Shown here piece by piece: positions 35,251 through 43,541 of a stretch of 44,555 bases of DNA. Every line of letters starts with the position of its first letter. The stretch's first letter is position 1. Origin of the DNA: Tautonia sociabilis (lineage in GTDB: Bacteria; Planctomycetota; Planctomycetia; Isosphaerales; Isosphaeraceae); assembly GCF_003977685.1 (NCBI RefSeq), contig NZ_RYZH01000053.1, positions 1-44,555 on the forward strand. The letters are read 5' to 3'. The notes below the pieces were generated by a model. The model was given only the letters and a program-made list of their open reading frames with translations. It ran no database searches and had not been told where the DNA came from. Both the position numbers and the translations under genes were made by a program.

Positions 35251-38200
35251 TCAGAGGGTGACGCCGTGGGACGGGCAGATGAAGTAGTAGGCGCAGGTCG
35301 GGCACCACGTGTGTGGCTTCGGGTCAAAGCAGCCCGACCTGATGCCGTCGATGGCCTCCTCGAAGGCCTGGAGCTGCTCCTCGACCTTCGACGGTTCGAC
35401 CCGCGTCGCCCTCCGCTCGCCGTCTAGAAGTGAGACGTGTTCAAACGAGCAATATTGGCCAGGATGGTCGTTCAGTACCGCCGCTTGCCAGAGCGCATAC
35501 CGTGGTTCCGCCTTCTCATTCTTCGCGAGTGTGCTCGTCTTCAGCCGGCGGATCACGATGCCCCCGGTCGTGGCCTCGACGTGATCGACCCTGCACCGGA
35601 CGACGTGGCCGGTCGCGGGGAGTCGCACCTGCCGCTCCGTGGGGAGGCACTCGCCGCCCATGACGGAGACGGCCGTCCTCAGCATCTTCTCGGCCACGGA
35701 CCTGTAGACGGGCCCGAACGGATGGTCGCTCGGACCGATGCGTGTCCAGTCGTCCTCGAAGCGGGCGGCGAGGCCGTCCTCACGTTCCTGGGGGGAAGCG
35801 ACCGATCGCATCCAGGCGATTGTCGCGTGGAGGGCCGACTGGAACTTGAGGTACGGAGTTGCCTCGTCGCTGCCGGAAAGTTCGAGGACGTGTTCGTAGT
35901 AGTACCGGCGGGGGCACGTCAGGTACATCTCGAGGGAGCGCGACGACAGCTCTCCGCCGAGCGGGGGTGCCCAGAGCAACGGCCAAGACGGCTCGGGCGG
36001 CCCCACCGCCGTCCATCCGGCCGCGCCGTCGAGGGGGCGTGGCAGATGGCTCGCGACGTGTGCCAGGAAGCGCGACGGATTCTTCGTGCTCTGGCCCCCG
36101 TTCGTGAGGGCCCTTGAGAGGAAGAGGATGTCGCGGGCCCGCGACAACGCCACGAAGAAGACGCTCTCCTCCTCGGCATCGCGAGTCATCAGGGAGTCCG
36201 TGTCGAGCATGCCCGCGGGCAACGGGCATGGCTCGGGTCGTGCGGCCGAGGGGAAATGCCTCGTGGTGAGCGACGGGATGTGGACGCACGGGAACTCCAG
36301 CCCCTTGCTGGCATGGATAGTCATGAGCCGGACCGCGTCGATGTCGACCGCGGCGGCGGGTAGCTGGCGAAGCTGCTTCTCCTCGTCGAGGACCTCTAGG
36401 CGGCGTACGTGGTCCAAGAAGGCCCTCTTCGGGTCGACGTCGGAGGGGGCCTTGAACGAGAACGCGACGAGGAGGAGCTGATAGACCGCAAGGCGACGCT
36501 GTTGACCGGCCACGCTCTCGTCATCCAGCAGCCGCCTCAAATGGGTGCCGGTGCCGAACAGATATCGCATCAAGAATGAATGTGCCGTCATGGGCCAATC
36601 AACGTCGACGAGGTCCGCCGCGAGGCGGGCTAGGCCCTGCCGTCCGGCCTCGCTCACGCCGTCGATTTCCGCGGACCGGCGTACGGCCGCCAGCATCGGC
36701 ACACGCTGGGCACGCCGCCAGGCGCACATCGGAGTGATGTCGCCCGGCGGGATGGCGTACTGCGGCAACTGGGCGACGCGGAGCAGGCCTACGCCCTTGG
36801 GCTCCGCGACGACCGAAAGGAGCGCCAGCAGGTCGCGGATCTCGGGGCGCTCGAAGAAGTCGCCGAAGTAGAGGCACGGGACACCGGCGCTCTCGAGGAC
36901 GCTCGCGATGCGTGCGAGGACGGTGTGGGTCTTGCCGAGGATCGCGTGGTTGCCGAAGGTCCCTCCGGCGGCGACGCGGCTCTGGATGGTGGTGGCGATG
37001 CCGTAGGCTTCAGCCTCCCTGGTGGTGGCGAGCTCGTAGTGCACCTCGCCGTTGTCGTCGCCGCGGTGGGCGGTGAGCACGCACGCTGACGAGAGCGGGG
37101 CGCAGCCCATCCGGATGCCGAAGGCCTCGAAGGTGCGAACGATCTTCCCGCCCGAGCGATAGTTCACCGAGAGGTCGGTGGTTTGGGCGCCTGGGAAGTC
37201 CTGAGGGAACCTCGACATGTTGGTGGGCGACGCGCCGCGAAAACGGTAGATGGCCTGCCGCACGTCCCCGACGACCCAGGGGCCGCGTCCGGGCTCGACG
37301 AGCTCCCTCAGGAGCACGCCGCTCGCCCGATTCATGTCCTGGTACTCGTCGACCAGGATGTGCCGCTTCTCCTCGCGGATCGCTGCCCTGACTTCGGGAT
37401 GCTTCTGGAGGAGCTCGACGCTGCGGGCGATGAGGTCGCCGAAATCGAGCCACCCGCGTTCGCGGAGCGTCTCCTCGTACACGGCGTAGGCACGGGCGAC
37501 TTCGAGGGCCCGCCGCGCGGCGAGCCGCGAGGGCTCGTCGGCCGCGTCGTCGAGCATCTGCCGCGCACAGCGCTCGTAATCTTCCGGGGTCGCGAGTTCG
37601 TCTTTCGCCCGGCTGATCGCGTTCAGGATGGACGCGAGGGCGCGGAGCGGCTCGTGGAGGTCGAGATAGTGGTCGAGTTTCAGCTTCGGCAGGAGCTCCT
37701 CGAGGAGCATCAGCGAGTCGGTCCGGTCGATGTGCTTCAGCTCCACGGGGAGGCCGATCGCCCCGCCATACTTGCGGAGCATCTCCAGGCCGTAGGCGTG
37801 GAACGTGCCCGACCACAGCGCCGTCGCGCGTTCGCCGATCGCCGCCCGGATTCGTGCCGCCAGGTCCTGGGCCGCGGCATTCGAGTACGTGAGGGCGACG
37901 ATGGACGAGGGATCCTCGCCCTCCGCCACGAGATGGGCGACGCGACCGACGAGAGTCCGGGTCTTGCCCGTACCCGGCCCCGCCCGCACCATCCGCGCCT
38001 CCGCGGGCGCCCGGATCGCCTCTCCTTGGCTGTCATCGGGAGGCTCTTCCGGGCGACGCTCTTCCTCGATGTCTCGTTCATCGGGGAGCAGGAGCGCATC
38101 CGCCATCTGCTGCATCACGAGGTCCACCGGTACCCCCAGATCGGTCGCAAGGGCCCGGGCGTCGATGTCGCCGCGCGAGCAGCGGCGGCGGAGCTTTTCC

Positions 38201-38628
38201 CTCGGGAGCAGGAACTCACGGGCGAACAGGTTTGCTTGCGCCTCCGCACGCTCCTTCGGGCTGTAGGCGTCGGCCTCACCGACCGACGACATGCCCGGTT
38301 CGGCGGGAGTGGACACGCTCAGCTCGGCGTGGTCGCACGCGGTGTCCGTGGCGTCGAGCCAGTGGTGGCCGTACTCGTGGGCGATGTGGAAGTTAGCCAG
38401 GGACGGCTCGGTCGCGTTGGAATAGTAGATGTGCCTACAATCCCGGTCATAGGCCGCCTCGGCCCCGTCCAAGAGCACGTCGTTGGGTGGCCGCGGGATA
38501 CGCTTTACGCCGGTCTTCTCCTCGGCTGCGGCCAGGAGGACAGCCGCCGGCACGAGTTCGTCGGTCGCGGGCGCGAGTTCCGCGTGGCGGAGCCGAGCAA
38601 GCCGACGCACTTCGCTCCAGGCGCTCAT
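35251..38628 (-). CDS. ImmA/IrrE peptidase-UvrD helicase-PD-(D/E)XK nuclease triple fusion
   Basis: An 1,125-aa protein. Residues 1-180 are an ImmA/IrrE zinc peptidase: HIAHEYGHHWLD (HExxH at 84-88) and QANLFAREFLLP. Residues about 200-850 are a UvrD/PcrA helicase: GPGTGKT (217-223), HILVDEYQDMNR, WVVGDVRQAIYRFRGA, VNYRSGGKIVRTF, LMTIHASKGLEFPCVHI and FFVALSRARDILFL. The last 250 are a RecB/Cas4-like nuclease with Fe-S-type cysteines (CPRRYYYEHV; carboxyl WCPTCAYYFICPSHG) and CRVDHVEATTGGIVIRRLKTS. The usual Asp before x-Lys (IDYK) is Arg here, so nuclease activity is uncertain. Its ATG directly follows the stop of the upstream regulator gene (TGAATG). It may couple regulator cleavage to DNA processing. 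Confidence 0.87.
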   Translation of the reverse strand: MSAWSEVRRLARLRHAELAPATDELVPAAVLLAAAEEKTGVKRIPRPPNDVLLDGAEAAYDRDCRHIYYSNATEPSLANFHIAHEYGHHWLDATDTACDHAELSVSTPAEPGMSSVGEADAYSPKERAEAQANLFAREFLLPREKLRRRCSRGDIDARALATDLGVPVDLVMQQMADALLLPDERDIEEERRPEEPPDDSQGEAIRAPAEARMVRAGPGTGKTRTLVGRVAHLVAEGEDPSSIVALTYSNAAAQDLAARIRAAIGERATALWSGTFHAYGLEMLRKYGGAIGLPVELKHIDRTDSLMLLEELLPKLKLDHYLDLHEPLRALASILNAISRAKDELATPEDYERCARQMLDDAADEPSRLAARRALEVARAYAVYEETLRERGWLDFGDLIARSVELLQKHPEVRAAIREEKRHILVDEYQDMNRASGVLLRELVEPGRGPWVVGDVRQAIYRFRGASPTNMSRFPQDFPGAQTTDLSVNYRSGGKIVRTFEAFGIRMGCAPLSSACVLTAHRGDDNGEVHYELATTREAEAYGIATTIQSRVAAGGTFGNHAILGKTHTVLARIASVLESAGVPCLYFGDFFERPEIRDLLALLSVVAEPKGVGLLRVAQLPQYAIPPGDITPMCAWRRAQRVPMLAAVRRSAEIDGVSEAGRQGLARLAADLVDVDWPMTAHSFLMRYLFGTGTHLRRLLDDESVAGQQRRLAVYQLLLVAFSFKAPSDVDPKRAFLDHVRRLEVLDEEKQLRQLPAAAVDIDAVRLMTIHASKGLEFPCVHIPSLTTRHFPSAARPEPCPLPAGMLDTDSLMTRDAEEESVFFVALSRARDILFLSRALTNGGQSTKNPSRFLAHVASHLPRPLDGAAGWTAVGPPEPSWPLLWAPPLGGELSSRSLEMYLTCPRRYYYEHVLELSGSDEATPYLKFQSALHATIAWMRSVASPQEREDGLAARFEDDWTRIGPSDHPFGPVYRSVAEKMLRTAVSVMGGECLPTERQVRLPATGHVVRCRVDHVEATTGGIVIRRLKTSTLAKNEKAEPRYALWQAAVLNDHPGQYCSFEHVSLLDGERRATRVEPSKVEEQLQAFEEAIDGIRSGCFDPKPHTWCPTCAYYFICPSHGVTL

Positions 38629-39261
38629 TCAGGTCCCCTCGTTCTTTCGCTCGGCCTCGATGATGCGAATCCACTCGCTCTTTGCTTCTTCCGACAGGTT
38701 GGAGCTCTTGACGGCGTCCAGGAAGTCTTCCGTCCGCGCAGCGGGCCGCGATCGCGACTTGTGGGCCCCAAGTGGTATCGGGTCTCCGGTCAGCATTGCG
38801 CGGACGAAGGCGACTTCACGCGCGATGGTGCTCGCAATCAACTCGAAGGCGACGCGCGGGATGCTAGCCACCGGGATCAAGCGGCGGTTGAGCTTCGCGA
38901 TGAGGGTCTCGTCAAGGTTGCAGCGACGCGAGAATTCCTCCTCGGGAATCCCGCTCTCCGTGATCGCCTCGCAAAGCCTGGTAGTCACCGCCTCGGCCGT
39001 GTCCCTCGCGGCCGCACCCTGACGATGCATGATGCTCAACGCGTGGCTCATCAAGCGGCTGGTGATGCGTGCCTCGTCGATCTGCGACCCTTCCGGCAAT
39101 GACTTCTGGACGGCTCGCGTCGCGGCGAAGCGAGTCAACGCGTCCCGATGCTCCGGATACCGGGCGCACCATTTGGCGAGCGTGTCGTAGCTGGTCTCCG
39201 GGTCTTCGAGCAGCATCTCGTCGATGATGGCTTCGAGTTTGTCCTGATGGTTCTCCGTCAT
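38629..39261 (-). CDS. Putative regulator paired with the ImmA/IrrE fusion protein
   Basis: A 210-aa protein, mostly helical. The amino part LEAIIDEMLLEDPETSYDTLAKWCARYPEHRDALTRFAA is helical. The middle CEAITESGIPEEEFSRRCNLDETLIAKLNRRLIPVASIPRVAFELIASTI looks like an XRE-type helix-turn-helix (EEEFSRRCNLDETLIAKLNRR). ImmA/IrrE proteins typically cleave or inactivate such DNA-binding regulators encoded next to them. The gene overlaps the sigma-like gene by 4 bp and its stop abuts the fusion gene's ATG, so all three form one operon. Confidence 0.65.
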   Translation of the reverse strand: MTENHQDKLEAIIDEMLLEDPETSYDTLAKWCARYPEHRDALTRFAATRAVQKSLPEGSQIDEARITSRLMSHALSIMHRQGAAARDTAEAVTTRLCEAITESGIPEEEFSRRCNLDETLIAKLNRRLIPVASIPRVAFELIASTIAREVAFVRAMLTGDPIPLGAHKSRSRPAARTEDFLDAVKSSNLSEEAKSEWIRIIEAERKNEGT

Positions 39262-40082
39262 AGGCTATCTCCTGCCATGGCACGCACCTCCTCAAACGCC
39301 TTGGCGAACCAATTGCTGATCTGCCGGTCCGAGATCCCGAAGTGCGTGCATAGCGATGGTTTCGTCTTGTCTTTGCTCACGATGGGCCAACCCTCAAAGA
39401 AGCGCAGGACGACTGCCTCGCGGTGCTTGGGGTTCGATATCGCCCCCAAACACCTCCGCAGCACATCCGGCCTTTCCCGGGCGATGGCTATCTCTTCCGG
39501 GCTCGGCTCGCCATCCGCCATCCCTTCGAGCGGATTTGCGACCGTGCCGTCCGAGCCATCCCCCGCGTCGGTCGGCGTGGCAAATCGATAGGTCCGAGGT
39601 TGGCTCTCACGCCTCTCAACGGCGTTCAGAGTCCGTCGCTTGACGGCCTCTGCGAAGGCGACCTCAAGGAACTCGCTCTGGCGGCTGGGCGTGTCGGCCA
39701 GGATGAGCTCGACCACACGCTCGCCCACCTGGATGACGATTTCTTCGGTCGTGGTCTGGTCGAACCCCTTGGCCCAGGCGGTCGCCGTCTTCTCCATGCG
39801 TTTCACGAGTTGCTCGATGAGCTGGCCGGCGATCGCCGTCTCGCCGCGTGCGCGGAGTATCCGAACGAGGTGAACGATCACCTCGCTCTTGAGCCGGTCG
39901 TCCGACCCTGCCGGGGCCTTGGCCAGGGCGGGCCAGGTCGCCGGGTCGGTGTCGCGCACCCGGCAAACCTGGTCCTCCACGTCCCGGCGCCTCGTGTAGG
40001 GGCGACCGTCCCTGTAGTTGCTCGTCAGCGGCTCCACCGCGGGAGCGGTCGCGGGTTTCCTATCGGAATGCGCTTGGCTCAT
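39258..40082 (-). CDS. Sigma-factor-like regulator (region-4-type helix-turn-helix)
   Basis: A 274-aa protein. The carboxyl end ISNPKHREAVVLRFFEGWPIVSKDKTKPSLCTHFGISDRQISNWFAKAFEEVRAM looks like sigma region 4: a helix containing HREAVVLRFFEGW, then a DNA-recognition helix FGISDRQISNWFAKA. The middle (about 65-165) is helical (KSEVIVHLVRILRARGETAIAGQLIEQL...SEFLEVAFAEAVKRRTLNAVERRE) and may replace region 2. It heads the three-gene operon. The bipartite element at 40090-40136 lies 7 bp upstream of its ATG, so it may regulate its own gene and the ubiquitin-like operon, which carries the same element. Confidence 0.6.
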   Translation of the reverse strand: MSQAHSDRKPATAPAVEPLTSNYRDGRPYTRRRDVEDQVCRVRDTDPATWPALAKAPAGSDDRLKSEVIVHLVRILRARGETAIAGQLIEQLVKRMEKTATAWAKGFDQTTTEEIVIQVGERVVELILADTPSRQSEFLEVAFAEAVKRRTLNAVERRESQPRTYRFATPTDAGDGSDGTVANPLEGMADGEPSPEEIAIARERPDVLRRCLGAISNPKHREAVVLRFFEGWPIVSKDKTKPSLCTHFGISDRQISNWFAKAFEEVRAMAGDSL

Positions 40083-40089
40083 ACCTAAC

Positions 40090-40136
40090 TCAACCGGCGT
40101 CAGCTGAGGGCCGGAAGTCCGTCGGGTGAAATTTTT
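40090..40136 (-). promoter_or_regulatory. Bipartite element upstream of the sigma-like/ImmA-helicase operon (copy S)
   Basis: On the plus strand: TCAACCGGC, 10 bp, GGCCGGAAG, TCCGTCGG, GTGAA, ATTTTT. It is the second copy of the element at 35101-35146, with the same spacing and different sequence in the 10-bp gap. It ends only 7 bp before the ATG, so it would give a near-leaderless transcript or act as an operator over the start. Confidence 0.6.
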
Positions 40137-40181
40137 GTCGCGGCATCATGTTAGCCCATACGGGCCAGTGACTTGTGAAAT

Positions 40182-41087
40182 TTAACCGGCTCGCCACGCC
40201 TCTGGTAGAGCTTTGTCTAGACCGATCAACTCATCAGAAGTGGCGCCCCAGACGGCCAGGGCCGAAGGGAACGGTGCGCTCGGCTCACTGCCGCTGAACC
40301 GAAGGCGGCCTCGGAGGAAGTAGACCACGGCCCGAGCGGCGACATGGTCGTGCCAGTATGCCGCGTCCGGCCGGGCCGGGAGCAGAGCAACGACCGTCCT
40401 AGCTCGTCGCTCCTCGACCTCACGTCGTGCCTTCGCGACCCAAGCGGCGAGGCCTCTCCCGTACGGCGGATTGACGAAGACCGTCCCGTGCCACGGGAGG
40501 GCGAGCCCGCCGTCCTCCGTGAAGTGGACGCGGGCCTTGACCCGCGTCCGCGATTTCTGCAGGGCGCACGGGTCGAGGTCGAACCGCGTGAACACCCGGT
40601 AGAGGGCATCGAGGAGTTCCGTGGGCGTCTCCCATCGCTGCCCGACCGGTGCGTTCCCCGCGTGAGTGAAGAACGCCGCGGTCCCATCGCTCGGTGAGAG
40701 ATAGGCCCCCGCCCCCAGCACCGTGAGCACGGCTTGTAGCATCGAGAGCCTGCCGCGGCCTTCGCGTTCGAGGATGCCGATGGTCGGCTTGGTCACGCCG
40801 ACGCTCCGGGCGAGGGCCTCTTGCGAGAGGCCGCGGCGGCGGCGGAGCGTCGCGAGACGCTTGCGCGTCGTCTCGCCCCCGGGGAAGTTCCGGCCAGATA
40901 GGACGAGCCCCAGCGCCTTCAATGCCGCTTCCCACGAGTCGAGCGTGCCGCTGCCCTGCTCCAACGCGCGGACGGTCCGCTCGGCGAGACTGGCTCTGAG
41001 TGCGAGTTCGAGTTGGGTGAGGCTCGCCGCTCTGCGGTGCGTCCGGAGGTCGGCTCCGAGGTCGAAACCGGCAGAAAGTTTGCCCAT
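40182..41087 (-). CDS. HTH-HTH-Dam fusion: adenine methylase with two XRE domains
   Basis: A 301-aa protein with two consecutive XRE helix-turn-helix domains (about 12-62, LTQLELALRASLAERTVRALEQG; and about 76-126, LRRRRGLSQEALARSVGVTKPTIGILEREG). A phage-type DNA N6-adenine methylase (Dam) domain follows: RWETPTELLDAL, FDLDPCAL (172-174), VFVNPPYGRGL (206-209) and ALLPARPDAAYWHDHV. The catalytic NPPY is intact. No cognate nuclease is adjacent, so this is a solitary methylase, perhaps self-repressing through its HTH domains. A 22-bp repeat overlaps its start. It lies 99 bp upstream of the sigma-like gene on the same strand. Confidence 0.87.
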   Translation of the reverse strand: MGKLSAGFDLGADLRTHRRAASLTQLELALRASLAERTVRALEQGSGTLDSWEAALKALGLVLSGRNFPGGETTRKRLATLRRRRGLSQEALARSVGVTKPTIGILEREGRGRLSMLQAVLTVLGAGAYLSPSDGTAAFFTHAGNAPVGQRWETPTELLDALYRVFTRFDLDPCALQKSRTRVKARVHFTEDGGLALPWHGTVFVNPPYGRGLAAWVAKARREVEERRARTVVALLPARPDAAYWHDHVAARAVVYFLRGRLRFSGSEPSAPFPSALAVWGATSDELIGLDKALPEAWRAG

Positions 41088-41129
41088 TCCGGGGACTCCA
41101 CGCGGTTGAAACCGGCAAGAAGTTTACCC
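41064..41129. repeat. 22-bp direct repeat at the start of the HTH-Dam gene (possible operator)
   Basis: Copies at 41064-41085 and 41108-41129 agree at 19 of 22 positions (GAAACCGGCA...AGTTT.CCC), with starts 44 bp apart. The first overlaps codons 1-8 of the HTH-Dam gene, the second lies upstream of its ATG. An operator for the protein's own HTH domains, or a small tandem duplication of the gene start, would explain it. Confidence 0.45.
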
Positions 41130-42055
41130 GGAACGTCTCGGTGCTGGGAGACGCTCGTACACGATAAAGGCAGCTTATGGGACGGTTCCTCCGACCAAAA
41201 TCGTCCCTTCGGGCACCTATCCCCGCTGGACATGACGAGTTGGCTTCAGTGCGTCGGCCCCGGCCAGAATCCAAAGTTCTCGGCCGGTCCGGGATGTCCT
41301 TCTCGCACAATTCGCTTACTCGTCACCCGGCATCGTGGGTTCTCCCTGAAACTGCGCCCTCGCCCGCTCCACGGCCTCGTGGAGCTTCCTCTGGAGGAGC
41401 GGCCTCGGCGGCAGCTCGGTCATGTAGGCGGCCACCCGAATCCCGCTCTGGTCGAGCTGCAATAACTCGACCTGCTCATCCGATTTGTCCGCGCAAAGGA
41501 TCAGGCCAATCGGTGGCTCCTCGCCCGGCTGCTGCTCGTGCTTTTCGAGCCACCTGAGATACAGCTCCATCTGGCCCTTGTGAGCGGCCTCGAAGGGACC
41601 GAGCTTCAGCTCGATCGCGACCAGTCGCCGGAGCTTGCGGTGATAGAAAAGCAGGTCGAGGAAGAAATCCTTCTGGTCGATGACCATGCGTTTCTGTCGG
41701 GCGACGAAGGCGAATCCGGTCCCGAATTCGAGGATGAAGCTCTCCAGCTCGCGGAGGATCGCGGCCTCAAGGTCATTCTCGCTGTAGGTATCCTTCAGGC
41801 CCAGAAAGTCGAGGAAATACGGGTCGCGAAAAACCAGGTCCGGCGTGAGCCGATCCTCCTCGCGGAGCTTCGCCAGCTCGTGCTTGGCCAGTTCGGCAGG
41901 CTTTTTCGAGAGGGCCGTCCGCTCGAAGAGCATGCCGCGGAGCTTGTCTCGGAGGACTCGGACGCTCCAGCCCTCGATGCGGCACATCTCCGCGTAGAAG
42001 TCCCGCTTCATCGGGTCGTCCAGCGGGATGATCTCGACGAAATGGCTCCAGCTCA

Positions 42056-42080
42056 ATTGTCTCGACAGTGTCGAGACAAT
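42056..42080. repeat. Perfect palindrome inside the DUF1016 gene
   Basis: ATTGTCTCGACA, one central G, TGTCGAGACAAT: 12-bp arms with no mismatch. It encodes the IVSTLSRQL segment. A near-identical palindrome encoded the earlier IVSTVSRQL segment and is where the IS element landed (remains at 43534-43557). Confidence 0.8.
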
Positions 42081-42166
42081 CTCGGCATTCGGGAAAACCT
42101 CGGCGAAGCGGACCATCCGGAAGACGTTCGGCCGGGAAAACCCCCTCCCGAATTCCCCGGCCAACT

Positions 42167-42174
42167 GTCTCGAC
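42167..42174. repeat. 8-bp target duplication of the IS, left copy
   Basis: GTCTCGAC directly precedes the left terminal repeat. The same 8 bp follow the right terminal repeat at 43534-43541. Confidence 0.85.
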
Positions 42175-42200
42175 GGTAGTCCCTCAGGATGTTGGCACGG
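42175..42200 (+). repeat. IS left terminal inverted repeat
   Basis: GGTAGTCCCTCAGGATG then TTGGCACGG; 23 of 26 positions match the complement of 43508-43533. Confidence 0.85.
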
Positions 42201-42280
42201 TTTGTCGGACTTTCTATGCTGAAGTTGGTTGACTTATGCGAGGTTCGGTCCCGTCCTGACCCGGTGCATGGAGACCGGCC

Positions 42281-43524
42281 ATGGGACGCAAACCTTCGAA
42301 CCCAGACCACCACGACACCAGATCGGGCGGCTCACTGGCGGCATTCGCCTGCCCCAACCCCGACTGCTCCCTCTTCAATCGCTTCGACGCCGGTAACCTC
42401 TCGGTCGTCGAGTTCACCGGCAAGCACAAGCACATCCGCCGCCTGTACTGCTCGGCCTGCAAGCATCGCTTCACCGAGCGGCAGGGGACGTTGCTGCGGT
42501 ACTCCAAGCTCCCGGAGGCGACCGTCGTCCGGATCGTCAAATGCCTCGGGCATGGCTGCTCGGTCGAGGCCACCGCCGACATCTGCGAGGTCGATCCCCG
42601 CACCGTCGAGCGGCTCCTGGAGCAGGCCGGCCGCCGTGCCGAGGACTTCCACCGCCTGCAGCTCGACCGGCTCCGGGACCCGCCCGAAGCGGTCCAGCTC
42701 GATGAGTTGCACGGCCGGGTCAGCCCGACGCCCGAGAAAAAGGGGGGCGCCGCGGGACTGCTGGCGGTCGTCGCGGCCTGGGTCGGGTCTGGGTCCATGC
42801 GGCGTTGGCGGTCGTCAGCCGGTTCCTGATCGACCTGCGGGTCGGGCCACGCGATCTGGCCACGGCCACCGAGCTGGTGGCGTCGGTGGCGCTGTGCCTG
42901 CCGGCCGGGTCCGTGCCGCCGCTGTTCCTCATCGACAACCACCTGCCCTACCCATCGGCGTTGCTGCAGGTCTTCGGGGAGGTCCTGCACCGCCGCCGCA
43001 CGCGGCGACGCGGGCGGAAGAAGAAGCCGGGGCTGAAGCCGCCGCCGGGGCTGCTGGTCGGGGTCGTGGAGAAGGTGCGGGACGCCTCCGGGCGCGTGAT
43101 CCGAGTACGGACCAAGGCGTTGTTCGGCCGGCTGAGTGCGATCAAGGCCCGGGTGGCCGAGCTGGGCATCGGGACGACGATCAACACCGCGCACCTGGAG
43201 CGGCTCAACGGGACGTTGCGTGGCCAGCAGGCCCGGCTGGCGCGGCGGTCGCGGTGCGGATCGCGGGACGGGCTCCGGCTGCAGTGGTCGCTGTGGCTGT
43301 GGCGGGACCTGTACAACTGGGTGCGGGTCCACGGCTCGCTGGCCGGCCGGACACCGGCGATGGCCCTCGGCCTGACCGACCGGGTCTGGTCGGTGCGGGA
43401 GTACATCCGCCATCCGGTGCATGTCGACGACCTCACCCGAGCGATCTGGGCCGAGCAGAGGGAGGAGACGCTAACATCGGCTCTGGATCACGAGAAACGC
43501 CGAAGACCCGTGCCATCATCGTGA
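42281..43524 (+). CDS. IS1-like transposase, expressed by -1 frameshift
   Basis: Frame 1 (42281-42829) gives an amino zinc ribbon (CPNPDC...CSACKHRF), an HTH (CSVEATADICEVDPRTVERLLEQ) and the first Asp in VQLDELHG. Frame 2 (-1) continues to 43524 with VWVHAALAVVSRFLIDLRVG, the second Asp in FLIDNHLPYP and the Glu in TAHLERLNGTLRGQ, then the typical carboxyl end. The shift most likely occurs on AAAAAGGGGGGC (42737-42748), a suitable slippery run, giving about 414 aa. IS1 controls its transposase in the same way. ATG 42281 has GGAGA nine bases upstream. Confidence 0.85.
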
Positions 43525-43533
43525 GGCACTACC
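43508..43533 (-). repeat. IS right terminal inverted repeat
   Basis: The complement reads GGTAGTGCCTCACGATG then ATGGCACGG. It overlaps the transposase stop codon. Confidence 0.85.
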
Positions 43534-43541
43534 GTCTCGAC
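43534..43541. repeat. 8-bp target duplication of the IS, right copy
   Basis: GTCTCGAC directly follows the right terminal repeat and matches 42167-42174 exactly. Confidence 0.85.

Larger units (their letters stand above)
42175..43533 (+). mobile_element. IS1-like insertion sequence, 1,359 bp
   Basis: Bounded by 26-bp inverted repeats (GGTAGT..CCTCA.GATG.TGGCACGG, 23 of 26 matching) and flanked by 8-bp direct repeats GTCTCGAC. It contains one transposase read through a -1 frameshift, whose stop lies within the right repeat. Zinc-ribbon DDE transposase, GGT ends and an 8-bp duplication fit the IS1 family. It interrupts the DUF1016 gene, and the intact duplication indicates a fairly recent insertion. 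Confidence 0.9.

Noticed and set aside
37183..39102. 639-codon plus-strand open frame opposite the ImmA-UvrD fusion
   Set aside because: Covers the opposite strand of strongly conserved helicase and HExxH motifs and has no recognisable domain.
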